Counted from the first letter of the stretch, positions 9,250 to 17,740 are shown. The stretch: 64,000 nucleotides of DNA from Pseudomonas sp. TH43 (GCF_016650635.1 NZ_JAEKFI010000004.1:2425633-2489632); one strand, 5' to 3'. Notes: a model not told the origin generated them from the letters alone. Translations and numbers: made by a program.

Positions 9250-9686
9250 AATTGCAGGCTCGACGAGGCGCGCAGGGTCGCGGGCAGGCGCGGCACAGTG
9301 CCGACGCCAGGGAGCACGAGGAACGGCAACGCCTGGTTCAGTTTGCTCGTGGGATAGTTGATGGTCACCGTCAACACGCCGCCGACATACGTGATCGAAC
9401 TGTCAGTGGAGGCGTTGAAGTTCAGGGCCCCCGGTAGCCAGGCCAATTGCCGGGTCAGCTCGGTTCTGGCAGTGGCGGTGACGGCGGTCGAGTAATTGGC
9501 GGTCGCCGGATCCAGTGCCACGCTGCGGCGTACGGCCTCAGCGGTGGATTCATTGAATGACTGCATCAACATCAGCGGCAGGCTGTAGCTCACCAAACCG
9601 TAAAACACGGCAAAGAAGATGATGAACACCAAGGCGAATTCGATGGCGACAGCGCCTTTCTGTTTGCGGGGGAGGCCGGATTTCAT
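9246..9686 (-). CDS. TadE-like pseudopilin
   Basis: A 146-residue pilin-like protein starting MKSGLPRKQKGAVAIEFALV: a basic leader, the Gly-Ala/Val-Glu processing region and a hydrophobic helix (FIIFFAVFYGLVSYSLPLML), the TadE family signature. FppA next door would be the processing peptidase. ATG 9686 has AGGG 12 bases upstream; a GTG at 9710 would add 8 residues and cannot be excluded. Its stop overlaps the TTG start of the kinase gene. The remaining sequence (VGGVLTVTINYPTS, TLRASSSLQF) is family-typical for minor Flp pilins. Confidence 0.82.
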   Translation of the reverse strand: MKSGLPRKQKGAVAIEFALVFIIFFAVFYGLVSYSLPLMLMQSFNESTAEAVRRSVALDPATANYSTAVTATARTELTRQLAWLPGALNFNASTDSSITYVGGVLTVTINYPTSKLNQALPFLVLPGVGTVPRLPATLRASSSLQF

Positions 9687-9761
9687 GAGTGCGTCTACCC
9701 TGACATTCACTACGTAATATCAGCATAGAATCATTCGGCCAAAACGGACGTTTTTTACCGC

Positions 9762-10232
9762 ATGCAGAGCTTTGTTCTACTGATCTGGCTGACGCTGTGC
9801 GCGGCACAGGATGCCCGGCAGCGACAGATCGGCAACTCACTGACCCTGGGTGTTGGCGGCTTGGCGCTGGTCTATCTGCTGGTCACCGGCCACACCTGGC
9901 TGGGTGCCGACGCGGTGCAGGGCGGCTGGGCATTTTTGCTCGCGCTGTTGCTGACGTTACCCGGTTACCTGCTGAACCGTTTCGGCGCCGGCGATGTGAA
10001 ATTAATGACAGCTTTAGGCCTTGCGACGGACGGTACTCACCTGCTCGGCGTGTTTATTGGCGCGGCACTCGCCAGTGTCTTCTGGTTAGTGATTGCGCCA
10101 AAACTCTGGCTGCATATGAGTCAACGGCTTAGGGAACATCTTCGGTTTATGGCTGTGGAAAAGTCAAAAAAGCTGCCATTTGCACCGTTCGTGCTGATCG
10201 GAACAATCCTGACTTTAGCTTGGATCCATTAG
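9762..10232 (+). CDS. fppA: Flp prepilin peptidase FppA (A24A / CpaA-TadV type)
   Basis: A 156-residue inner-membrane aspartyl protease that cleaves Flp and TadE-type prepilins. The two catalytic aspartates are visible: in the first loop LTLCAAQDARQRQIGNSL and in FGAGDVKLMTALGLAT (G-x-GD-x-K motif). Hydrophobic segments cover most of the rest. It lacks the N-terminal methyltransferase domain of PilD-type peptidases, as is usual for FppA. Transcribed divergently from the TadE-like gene across about 75 bases and followed by pprB. Confidence 0.88.
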   Translation: MQSFVLLIWLTLCAAQDARQRQIGNSLTLGVGGLALVYLLVTGHTWLGADAVQGGWAFLLALLLTLPGYLLNRFGAGDVKLMTALGLATDGTHLLGVFIGAALASVFWLVIAPKLWLHMSQRLREHLRFMAVEKSKKLPFAPFVLIGTILTLAWIH

Positions 10233-10251
10233 TCGCCCCACGCCACTAGTC

Positions 10252-10263
10252 CTATGTACATAG
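10252..10263. promoter_or_regulatory. 12-bp perfect palindrome upstream of pprB
   Basis: CTATGTACATAG is a perfect 12-base palindrome lying 76 bases before the pprB start and 20 bases after the fppA stop. Its position suggests an operator or part of the pprB promoter; no regulator is assigned. Confidence 0.4.
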
Positions 10264-10338
10264 TCGGAAAGTGGGTCTACTTTCAAATCAGCGTTATTAC
10301 AGGAACGGTCAGCCTTTGACCTGGGCATGGAGTGGCAA

Positions 10339-11115
10339 GTGAACAAGCTTACGTCTGCTGTGAAGGTGCTGGTGGTCGACGATCAGCCACTGATTGTTGA
10401 AGAACTCTGCGAGTTCATCGAGAGCAGCGGCTATCGCTGCGTGCCGTGCGAATCGAGCAAACAGGCGATCGAACAATTCAGTGAAGACCCGGCCATCGGC
10501 TTGGTGCTGTGCGATCTGCACATGCCGGACATGGACGGCATTCAACTGGTGCAGGAGCTCCAGCGGCTGGCGGGCAAACAGCGGATTTTCGAAGCCATCA
10601 TGCTCACCGGGCGCGCCGACAAGCAGGACGTGATCAAGGCGTTGCGTGCGGGGATTGCCGACTATTACCAGAAACCGGTTGATCTGAACGAACTCCTCGA
10701 TGGTTTGCGCCGTCAGGAGGCCGTGCTGGCGGAACGGCAGAAAACCCTGCACTTGGGTCATCTGAATCAGAAGCTGCAATACCTCTCCGAGTCGATCGAC
10801 GACCTGTACAACGACCTCGACAAGGTTCGCCGTGGCCCCGCGCCAGCCAGTGAAGAAGCGCAAGGTGAGGGCGAAGGGGTGGAGATCCCGGCGATCTTCA
10901 ATCAGTTGTCGCCGCGCCAGCTCGATGTCGCTCGGCTGGTGGGCAAAGGCCAGACCAACTATCAGATTGCCTGTGAACTGGGGATTACCGAGAACACCGT
11001 CAAACTGTATGTCTCGCAGGTGCTGCGCCTGACCCATATGCATAACCGCACCCAATTGGCCCTGGCGTTGTCGCCGAGCAATTCGGGCATGCGCCAGCGG
11101 GTCACCGCGCACTGA
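10339..11115 (+). CDS. pprB: response regulator PprB (REC + LuxR-type HTH)
   Basis: A DNA-binding response regulator of about 258 residues that in P. aeruginosa activates flp/tad and other adhesion genes. Receiver domain: VKVLVVDDQPLIVEELCEF, phospho-acceptor Asp in LVLCDLHMPDMDGIQ (about residue 58), ML/TGRAD switch region, and K in YYQKPVDLN. A coiled-coil-like linker precedes a LuxR/NarL HTH: LSPRQLDVARLVGKGQTNYQ then ITENTVKLYVSQVL. GTG 10339 is preferred because GGAG lies 6 bases upstream; ATG 10327 in the same frame lacks a Shine-Dalgarno. Confidence 0.87.
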   Translation: MNKLTSAVKVLVVDDQPLIVEELCEFIESSGYRCVPCESSKQAIEQFSEDPAIGLVLCDLHMPDMDGIQLVQELQRLAGKQRIFEAIMLTGRADKQDVIKALRAGIADYYQKPVDLNELLDGLRRQEAVLAERQKTLHLGHLNQKLQYLSESIDDLYNDLDKVRRGPAPASEEAQGEGEGVEIPAIFNQLSPRQLDVARLVGKGQTNYQIACELGITENTVKLYVSQVLRLTHMHNRTQLALALSPSNSGMRQRVTAH

Positions 11116-11122
11116 CTTCTGC

Positions 11123-11146
11123 TGACCCCGCCCATTCGCGGGGTCA
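11123..11146. terminator. hairpin between convergent pprB and receiver gene
   Basis: TGACCCCGC and GCGGGGTCA form a 9-bp perfect stem with a 6-base loop, in the gap between two convergent stop codons. There is no U-tract on either side, so it could serve as a bidirectional stem or RNA 3' end stabiliser rather than a canonical terminator. Confidence 0.55.
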
Positions 11147-11152
11147 ATCACC

Positions 11153-11560
11153 TCAACCGCTATTTGCCTTGGACTTGGGAAACAGGTTGTCCAGGGTTTC
11201 CAGCAGGCGCACGTGATAGATCGGTTTACGGAAGAGGTCGAGCACCTGTAGACGCAGCATGTCGCTGACATCTTCCATGTCGGCATGCCCGGACGTCACG
11301 ATCACCGGCAGATGCTGGCGCGAAGTGTGTTCGCGCAGGCGCTTGATCAGCGACATGCCGCTTTCTTCCGGCATGCGCAGATCAGTAATCACCAGGGCGA
11401 TATCGGGATGGCGAGTGAGATGGTGCAGGGCAAGTTTTACCGACGTCGCGGTATGGCAAGTGAAGCCTTCGCCCTCCAGCAACTCCGCCAACTCCAGCAG
11501 TGCGTCCTCTTCATCGTCGACGAGGAGCAACTGCTGGCGAGAAGTGTGTGGAGAGTTCAT
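11153..11560 (-). CDS. receiver-only response regulator (CheY-like)
   Basis: A 135-residue single receiver domain with no output domain: LLLVDDEEDALLELAELLE, phospho-acceptor Asp in LVITDLRMPEESG, Ser/Thr in VIVTSGHADM and Lys in LFRKPIYH. Start ATG 11560 is chosen because AGGT stands 8 bases upstream; an upstream TTG would add five residues. It lies convergent to pprB and upstream of the flp gene on the opposite side of the tad operon, so a role as phosphate sink or modulator of the PprA/PprB pathway is plausible but unproven. Confidence 0.82.
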   Translation of the reverse strand: MNSPHTSRQQLLLVDDEEDALLELAELLEGEGFTCHTATSVKLALHHLTRHPDIALVITDLRMPEESGMSLIKRLREHTSRQHLPVIVTSGHADMEDVSDMLRLQVLDLFRKPIYHVRLLETLDNLFPKSKANSG

Positions 11561-11631
11561 AGGCAACACCTGCAATGGACTGAGTGCTGACGTTAGAACC
11601 CAATGACCGCATTGACAAGTTATCGGTCCGA

Positions 11632-11832
11632 TCAGGTGAGTGCAGTCTGGATCCGGGTCAGGATCGCGGTGACCTGAGTGCCGATGCCGTTACCGAAGGC
11701 TGCGATCACCAGCGCCACGAGGCCGACCACCAGCGCATATTCGATGGCGGAGGCGCCTTCGGTGTCTTTGGCCAGGTCTTTGAAGAAGGCGATCTGCGAT
11801 TTGATTTTTTGCGCAATGTGGGAATACGACAT
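11632..11832 (-). CDS. flp: Flp major pilin (type IVb)
   Basis: A 66-residue prepilin: short leader MSYSHIAQKIKSQIAFFKDL, then AKDTEGASAIEYALVVGLVA, the E-Y signature of Flp pilins after the cleavage site, and a single hydrophobic helix. AAGGAG lies 7 bases before ATG 11832. It is transcribed away from the rcpC-tad operon across a 338-base divergent region, as in P. aeruginosa where flp has its own strong PprB-dependent promoter. Confidence 0.92.
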   Translation of the reverse strand: MSYSHIAQKIKSQIAFFKDLAKDTEGASAIEYALVVGLVALVIAAFGNGIGTQVTAILTRIQTALT

Positions 11833-12170
11833 GAGGATTCTCCTTGAGCACGCCAGGTGTTGCGCGTTCGCAACATGATCTCCCTGTGCCAGCATCAGCA
11901 TTGTCGGCATTCCTCGGGCCTACAACTGTAAGAACGCATTAACCCGAAAGTATTAGTTGGCGTAATTACACTAAAAAACCATGTTTGGCGCTTTAGCCTC
12001 CTACTTTCGTTGGATATTTCATCGCTGTTAATGGCGTTTTGTTCGCGCTGGACTACCGTCAAATAGCGAAATAGTTACTTGTTCATAGCTGCCTGATTGC
12101 GAATTTATCTCGTTGCAAGTAACGGGTCATTGCATAAGACAGAACGCGCAGCGGGAAAGGGAGAGCCGTC
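11833..12170. promoter_or_regulatory. divergent regulatory region flp / rcpC
   Basis: 338 bases without a gene, AT-rich relative to its surroundings. It must contain the promoters for flp (leftward) and rcpC-tad (rightward). An inverted repeat TGTTGCG-CGTT-CGCAACA occupies 11858-11875 in the flp leader, 25 bases before the flp start codon. GGGAGAGCCGTC precedes rcpC. No confident -35/-10 pair or PprB box could be fixed by eye. Confidence 0.55.
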
Positions 12171-13121
12171 ATGAACAGTCGCGTCACTCTGGGCCTGGCA
12201 GGCTTGTTTTTGCTGGGTGCCATCATTGCCGGATATTGGGGGCTGACCTTGAGTCGGCAACCGCCCGTGGAGCCTGTCGCCGCGCCGGTTGCAGTCACGC
12301 CTGTCGCACCCGCCGCTGCTCCGGCGCCACCCGTTGAAGATCCGACCCGCCAACCGGTGGTGGTGTTGCTACGCGACATCGCGCCGTTCGGCAAAATCAC
12401 CGCGGCCGATGTCGCCGTGGAAAAACTGCGCACCGCGCCCGCCGGTAGCCTCAGCACTGTCGATCAAGTCATCGGTCGCTCGCCATGGCGGCCGTTGAGC
12501 GCCGGCAGTTGGCTGAGTGAGGAAAGCTTTGCACCGGGCAGCCAACTGGCGCGAATGATTCGCCCCGGTGAGCGCGCGCTGGCGGTGGCCGTGGATGAAG
12601 TGATCAATGCCGGTGGGCAGCTGGCGCCGGGCGATTACGTCGATGTGCTGCTGTTTTTGCGCAAGGACGAAAACAATCCACAGCCGTCGGCGCAGTTGGT
12701 CGTGCCGGCGGTGCGCGTACTCGGTGTCGGCAGCCAGATGGGCCTGACCAACGACGGTCAACCCACCAGCCCGGCGCGCAGCGACGATGAGCGACTCAAG
12801 CAGGAACAACAACGCATGGCTGCGCGCAGCGTGGTGCTGGCGGTGCCGGAACCGTTGCTCAGCCGTTTGATGCTGGCGTCCGGTAGCGGCGTATTGCGCT
12901 TGGCGGTACGCAGCGCCGATGAGCAGCAACTGGCGAAATACTGGGCCGGTGAAAACGATGTCGCCAGACAACTCGATACGCCGCGTCGCGAGTTGATCGA
13001 GTTCAGCCAACTGTCACTCTCGCCACCGCCCAGACCACTCGCCGTGGCGGGTCAGCCGACGGCGCGCAAAGCGACCGTGGAAGTCATTCGTGGTGCCGAA
13101 AACGCTCAACCCACTCCCTGA
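12171..13121 (+). CDS. rcpC: RcpC/CpaB-like Flp pilus assembly protein
   Basis: A 316-residue periplasmic protein with an N-terminal signal/anchor (VTLGLAGLFLLGAIIAGYWG), a Pro/Ala-rich spacer and a SAF-type domain: VVVLLRDIAPFGKITAADVA and MIRPGERALAVAVDEVINAG, then LAPGDYVDVLLFLRK, typical of CpaB/RcpC. It is thought to modulate or gate the RcpA secretin. First gene of the main tad operon; the rcpA start follows 21 bases after its stop. Confidence 0.9.
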   Translation: MNSRVTLGLAGLFLLGAIIAGYWGLTLSRQPPVEPVAAPVAVTPVAPAAAPAPPVEDPTRQPVVVLLRDIAPFGKITAADVAVEKLRTAPAGSLSTVDQVIGRSPWRPLSAGSWLSEESFAPGSQLARMIRPGERALAVAVDEVINAGGQLAPGDYVDVLLFLRKDENNPQPSAQLVVPAVRVLGVGSQMGLTNDGQPTSPARSDDERLKQEQQRMAARSVVLAVPEPLLSRLMLASGSGVLRLAVRSADEQQLAKYWAGENDVARQLDTPRRELIEFSQLSLSPPPRPLAVAGQPTARKATVEVIRGAENAQPTP

Positions 13122-13142
13122 TTCGAGCAAGGACGCCTTTAC

Positions 13143-14390
13143 ATGCGCAAATGCTTCACGCCCCTGTTCAACGGCTTGCTCCGGGCCTCGCTGCTGAGCG
13201 TTGCCTCCATTGGCAGCGCCGTCGCCGCTGTCGGCAACTGTGCCGCGCTCGGCCCGTTACCGGCGACACTGGAAGTCGGCGAAGGCCTGCAACAAGCGCT
13301 GCAATCGTCGGTGGCGATCACCCGCGTGGCGGTGGGCGATCCGAAAATTGCCGATGTGCGCGTGACCGGCGATCAAGGCGTATTACTCACCGGCGTCGCG
13401 CCTGGTGCGACCACGCTGATGATCTGGACGGCGTGCGCCAGCGCGCCGCGGCAAAGCATGGTGTTCGTGCAGGGCAAAGCCAGTGCGGCGATGACGGTCT
13501 CGTTGCCGGCGACTGATGACCCGACTCTGCCTTCGCAAGTGCAGACTGATATTCGCTTTGTCGAAGTCAGCCGCACCAAACTCAAAGAGGCCGGCACCTC
13601 GATTTACGGCAAGGGCTCGAACAACTTTCTGTTCGGCGCGCCGGGCACGGTGCCAGGCAGCGGTGTCAGGCCCGGTTTGGTGCCGAGCGTAGCGCCGAGC
13701 ATTCCGCTGGCCAATGACGTGTTCAACATCGTCTGGGGTGGTGGCAGCAGTAAGTTCCTCGGCATCGTCAACGCGCTGGAAGGCAGCGGTTTCGCCTACA
13801 CCCTGGCGCGGCCGAGTCTGGTGGCGTTGAGCGGGCAGAGCGCAAGCTTCCTTGCCGGCGGTGAGATTCCGATCCCGGTGCCCAGCGCCAACAGCAACAG
13901 CTACTCCATCGAATACAAGGAATTCGGCATCCGCCTGACCCTGACACCGACCGTCGTCGGCCGTGACCGCATTGCCCTCAAGGTCGCGCCGGAAGTCAGC
14001 GAGCTGGACTACAACAACGGTGTGACCATCGGTGGCACCACCGTGCCGGCGTTCACCATCCGCCGCACCGATACCAGCATCTCGCTGGCCGATGGCGAGA
14101 GCTTCGTGATCAGCGGTTTGATCAGCACGCAAAACGCTTCCCAGGTAAACAAGTTTCCCGGGCTTGGCGACATCCCGGTGCTCGGCGCGTTTTTCCGCAA
14201 CTCGTCAATCAATCGCGAAGAGCGCGAATTGCTGATGATCGTCACCCCGCACCTGGTGCAGCCGCTGGCCGTCAACGCGCCATTGCCTTCGCTGCCGGGT
14301 GAAAAACTGCGCAACTACGACCCTAACTGGTATCGCCTGTACTTCCTCGAAAACGGCAACTTCGATAAACGCAGCGGGTTATCGCAATGA
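13143..14390 (+). CDS. rcpA: RcpA/CpaC outer-membrane secretin
   Basis: A 415-residue secretin forming the outer-membrane channel for the Flp pilus. Signal peptide ending near SAVAA, an N-terminal pilus/secretin domain (LEVGEGLQQALQSSVAITRV, GATTLMIW), then the secretin core with SLADGESFVISGLIS and FPGLGDIPVLGAFFRNSS and the closing ELLMIVTPHLVQPL. Its length suits the short Tad-type secretins. Its TGA overlaps the tadZ ATG (ATGA at 14387). Confidence 0.93.
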   Translation: MRKCFTPLFNGLLRASLLSVASIGSAVAAVGNCAALGPLPATLEVGEGLQQALQSSVAITRVAVGDPKIADVRVTGDQGVLLTGVAPGATTLMIWTACASAPRQSMVFVQGKASAAMTVSLPATDDPTLPSQVQTDIRFVEVSRTKLKEAGTSIYGKGSNNFLFGAPGTVPGSGVRPGLVPSVAPSIPLANDVFNIVWGGGSSKFLGIVNALEGSGFAYTLARPSLVALSGQSASFLAGGEIPIPVPSANSNSYSIEYKEFGIRLTLTPTVVGRDRIALKVAPEVSELDYNNGVTIGGTTVPAFTIRRTDTSISLADGESFVISGLISTQNASQVNKFPGLGDIPVLGAFFRNSSINREERELLMIVTPHLVQPLAVNAPLPSLPGEKLRNYDPNWYRLYFLENGNFDKRSGLSQ

Positions 14391-15577
14391 GCCAGAGCCT
14401 GAGTCAGACCTTCCTTGCCATCACCCGCAACGACACTGATCTGGAGTGGTTGCAGGGTGCGCTGGCGCCGCTCGGCCAAGTGGTCAGCGCCGGTGGCGGC
14501 AGCCTTGACGAGTTGCTCGCGCTGGTCGACGTGACCTTCGCCAACCTGGTGTTCGTCGGGCTTGATCGCGATCATCTGGTGGCGCAGAGCGCGTTGATCG
14601 AAGGCGTGCTCGAAGCCAAACCGATGCTCGCCATCGTCGCCCTCGGTGACGGCATGGACAATCAACTGGTGCTGAATGCGATGCGTGCCGGCGCGCGGGA
14701 TTTCGTCGCTTACGGCTCACGCTCCAGCGAGGTCGCCGGGCTGGTGCGGCGCTTGAGCAAGCGCTTGCCAGCGGTGACGCCGAACACTCAGCTCGGCGGG
14801 TTGACCGTGCTCTACGGTGTGCAAAGCAACGCCGACGGCGCGCTGTTGGCCAACCACATGGCACTGGTGGTACAGAAGAGCGGCCAGCAAACCTTGTTGC
14901 TCGACTTGGGCTTGCCACGCGGGGATAGCCTGGCCTTGCTCGGCCTGGAGAGCTCATTCCATTTCGGTGACGCGTTGCGCCACTTGCGGCGGCTCGATAC
15001 GACCCTGATCGACAGCGCCTTCACCAGCGCCGAAGCGGGGTTGCGCATTCTTGCTTACGCCGGCTCCGACGAGCCGCTGGAGCGCACCAGCGCCGCCGAG
15101 TTGTACATGCTGCTCAGTGCTCTGCGCCAACACTTTCAGCACATCGTCGTGAACCTCACCGGTCAGCCCGACAGCGAAGCGCTGCGCACCTTTGTCAGCC
15201 ATTGCGACAAGCTGTTGTGGTACACCGACCAGAACGTGCTTGACTGCCGGCGCAACCTTGCCGTGCTCAATCTGTGGCGCGAAAAAGGCATGAAACTCGA
15301 TCATGGGCGGCTGCTGGTCGACCGCTATTTGCGCAACGTCGCGCCGGATTCCGACACCTTGGGCAAGACCTTCGGCCTGGAAGTGATCGCGGTATTGGCG
15401 TTCAGTCCGGAGATCCGCCTCAACGCTAAAAATCAGGGCGTCAGCCTGTTCGAACTGGCCCCGCGCGAACCCATCAGCCAAAGCCTGCGCACCCTCGGCG
15501 AACGCCTGGCGAAACGCTCCGAGGGTCTGGCCAAACCCAAGGCCAACTGGTTCAACCGCTTGCGAGGCACTTCATGA
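14387..15577 (+). CDS. tadZ: TadZ/CpaE-like pilus assembly protein
   Basis: A 396-residue protein thought to place the Tad machinery at its cellular site. An atypical receiver-like N-terminus (LAITRNDTDLEWLQGALAPL) is followed by a MinD/ParA-like domain. The expected Walker A region reads LYGVQSNADGALLANHMAL, lacking the usual Lys/Gly pattern, so ATP hydrolysis is doubtful; LLLDLGLPRGDSL corresponds to the Walker A'/switch strand. It overlaps both neighbours by ATGA. Confidence 0.88.
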   Translation: MSQSLSQTFLAITRNDTDLEWLQGALAPLGQVVSAGGGSLDELLALVDVTFANLVFVGLDRDHLVAQSALIEGVLEAKPMLAIVALGDGMDNQLVLNAMRAGARDFVAYGSRSSEVAGLVRRLSKRLPAVTPNTQLGGLTVLYGVQSNADGALLANHMALVVQKSGQQTLLLDLGLPRGDSLALLGLESSFHFGDALRHLRRLDTTLIDSAFTSAEAGLRILAYAGSDEPLERTSAAELYMLLSALRQHFQHIVVNLTGQPDSEALRTFVSHCDKLLWYTDQNVLDCRRNLAVLNLWREKGMKLDHGRLLVDRYLRNVAPDSDTLGKTFGLEVIAVLAFSPEIRLNAKNQGVSLFELAPREPISQSLRTLGERLAKRSEGLAKPKANWFNRLRGTS

Positions 15578-16845
15578 GCATTGAGCAGCTGTTCGGCGGC
15601 CCGCAGCGCTCCGCGCCCGGCAACACCGATCACGATGGCCTGAAACTGGTACTGCACCGCTACATCATCGACGCCATCGAAGAGTCGGGGAAAAACCTGC
15701 TGGAAGGTTCGCGGCAGGTGCTCGCGCAATTTGTCATCGACAAGGTCGCGGAATACATCGCACGCTTGCACCTGGCGATTTCGCGTTATGAAATGGAGCG
15801 GCTGGCCGAAGAAATCGTCGACGAGCTGACCGGTTTCGGCCCATTGGAGGTGTTGCTGCGCGACAGCGCCGTCACCGAAATTCTGGTCAACGGCCCGCAC
15901 CGGGTGTTCATCGAACGCGATGGCGTGCTGCACTTGAGTGACTTGCGTTTTATCGATGCGCACCACGTTGAACGGGTCATGCAACGCATCCTTGCGCCCC
16001 TCGGGCGGCGCCTCGACGAGTCTTCGCCGATGGTCGATGCGCGTCTGCCCGATGGCAGCCGGGTCAACGCGATCATCCCGCCGATCGCCCTCGACGGGCC
16101 GTGCCTGTCGATCCGAAAATTTCGCAAGGACATGCTCAAGAGCACCGACCTGATGGCGATGCAAACCATCGATCAGGCGATCTATGACTTCATTGAAGAG
16201 GCGGTGAGCAAGCGCTGCAACATTCTCATCAGCGGCGGCACCGGCACCGGCAAGACCACGCTGTTGAACATCCTCAGCCAGTTGATCAACCCCCATGAAC
16301 GCTTGGTGACCATCGAAGACGTCGCCGAATTGCAACTCGGCCACCCGCACGTTGTACGCCTGGAAACCCGCCCGCCGAATGCCGAGGGCCACGGCGAAGT
16401 GAAGGCCAGCGACCTGATCCGCAACGCCCTGCGCATGCGCCCCGACCGGATCATCCTCGGTGAGATTCGCGGCGTTGAAGTGGTCGATGTGTTGACCGCA
16501 ATGAACACTGGCCACGACGGATCGATGAGCACCGTGCACGCCAACAACGCGCAGGACGCCTTGTTGCGTCTGGAAACCCTGGTTGGCCTGACCGGCCGCA
16601 CCATCGCCGAACGCACGCTGCGCCAGATGATCTGCGCTGCGCTGGATGTGGTGATTCAGCTGACACGCATGCCTGACGGTCGACGCTGCGTCAGCGAAGT
16701 GGTGGAAGTGGTGGGCGTGCGTGATGACGTCTACGTCACCAACACGCTGTTTCGCCTTGATCGGCGTACAGGCTTCGGCTTCCTGCGGGAGGCGGTGAAT
16801 CCGGCCGGCGACAAGTTGCGCCGCGAACCGACGCTTGCGCACTGA
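15574..16845 (+). CDS. tadA: TadA/CpaF secretion ATPase
   Basis: A 423-residue PilT/VirB11-type hexameric ATPase that powers Flp pilus assembly. Walker A GGTGTGKTTLLN (about residues 219-230), Asp box LVTIEDVAELQL, Walker B RMRPDRIILGEIRG with following His box TGHDGSMSTVHANN. The N-terminal region has the CpaF-type block ELTGFGPLEVLLRDSAVTEI. Start codon overlaps the tadZ stop. Cytoplasmic, docking on TadB/TadC. Confidence 0.96.
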   Translation: MSIEQLFGGPQRSAPGNTDHDGLKLVLHRYIIDAIEESGKNLLEGSRQVLAQFVIDKVAEYIARLHLAISRYEMERLAEEIVDELTGFGPLEVLLRDSAVTEILVNGPHRVFIERDGVLHLSDLRFIDAHHVERVMQRILAPLGRRLDESSPMVDARLPDGSRVNAIIPPIALDGPCLSIRKFRKDMLKSTDLMAMQTIDQAIYDFIEEAVSKRCNILISGGTGTGKTTLLNILSQLINPHERLVTIEDVAELQLGHPHVVRLETRPPNAEGHGEVKASDLIRNALRMRPDRIILGEIRGVEVVDVLTAMNTGHDGSMSTVHANNAQDALLRLETLVGLTGRTIAERTLRQMICAALDVVIQLTRMPDGRRCVSEVVEVVGVRDDVYVTNTLFRLDRRTGFGFLREAVNPAGDKLRREPTLAH

Positions 16846-16855
16846 GGGCCACGGC

Positions 16856-17740
16856 ATGCTCAAACCGTTGCTGTTGTACTTGCTCAGTCTGGCTTTGCTC
16901 GGGCAATCCATGCGTTTGTTCTACAAAGCATGGCGTATGAACGGTGCCATTCGGGTGTTGGAAAGATTGAATGAGGGACAGCCACAGGACCCCTCGCCGA
17001 AATCCGGCTGGGCGGGTCTCGAACGTGCATTCTTGCGTGCAGGCCTGGGCCGTCCGACCGAGCGTCTGGGTGCATGGATCTTGCTTTGGATGTTCGTCAT
17101 CGTGTTTAGTCTGGCGCTCGCCGGCTGGATCGGCGCACTGGTGATGCTGGTGTTGCCGCCCGTGGCCGTGCGGTTGTACATCAGTTGGCGTTACCAACGG
17201 CGCTTGCGACGGATGATCGAGCAACTGCCGCAACTGCTTGACCACACTGTGCGCAGTTTGAAGTCCGGGCGCACCCTCGCCGATGCGGTGTTAGGCGGCA
17301 TCGAGGCCAGCGAAGATCCGCTGAAAAATGCCATGGGCCGGGTACAGCGCAACGTGCAGTTAGGCGTGAGCCTGCCCGACGCCGCGTCGGACTTGGCGGA
17401 GTTATACGAACGTGATGAGTTTCGCCTGTTCGCCCTCGGCCTCAAGGTCAATCACCGCTACGGCGGCAACGCCAGCGAGCTGCTGGAAAACCTCATCAAG
17501 ATGATCCGCGAGCGTGATCAGGCGTCGCGCCAGTTGCGCGCCATGACCGGCGAAACTCGCCTCACCGCCTGGGTGCTGGGTTTGCTGCCGATTGTCATGG
17601 CCGGGTATTTCCTGATGGCCAATCCGATTTATCTGGTCGCCATGTGGCACGACCCGTCCGGGCAGCGAATGCTGGCCACGGCGTTCGGCATGCAGGTGAT
17701 CGGCAGTCTGTTGCTCTGGCGGATGTTGCGCAGCCTATGA
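16856..17740 (+). CDS. tadB: TadB inner-membrane platform protein
   Basis: A 294-residue GspF-type polytopic protein that with TadC forms the inner-membrane platform of the pilus. It has two N-terminal hydrophobic stretches (LLLYLLSLALLGQSM; LLWMFVIVFSLALAGWIGAL), the cytoplasmic T2SSF domain (QLPQLLDHTVRSLKSGRTLA, ERDEFRLFALGLKVNHRYGG) and C-terminal membrane helices. GAGGG precedes ATG 16856 by 8 bases; the in-frame TTG upstream lies inside tadA and is rejected. Its TGA overlaps tadC. Confidence 0.93.
   Translation: MLKPLLLYLLSLALLGQSMRLFYKAWRMNGAIRVLERLNEGQPQDPSPKSGWAGLERAFLRAGLGRPTERLGAWILLWMFVIVFSLALAGWIGALVMLVLPPVAVRLYISWRYQRRLRRMIEQLPQLLDHTVRSLKSGRTLADAVLGGIEASEDPLKNAMGRVQRNVQLGVSLPDAASDLAELYERDEFRLFALGLKVNHRYGGNASELLENLIKMIRERDQASRQLRAMTGETRLTAWVLGLLPIVMAGYFLMANPIYLVAMWHDPSGQRMLATAFGMQVIGSLLLWRMLRSL

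Noticed and set aside
15433..16911. 492-codon frame opposite tadZ-tadA
   Set aside because: Spans the end of one and all of another well supported gene; composition typical of antisense shadow.
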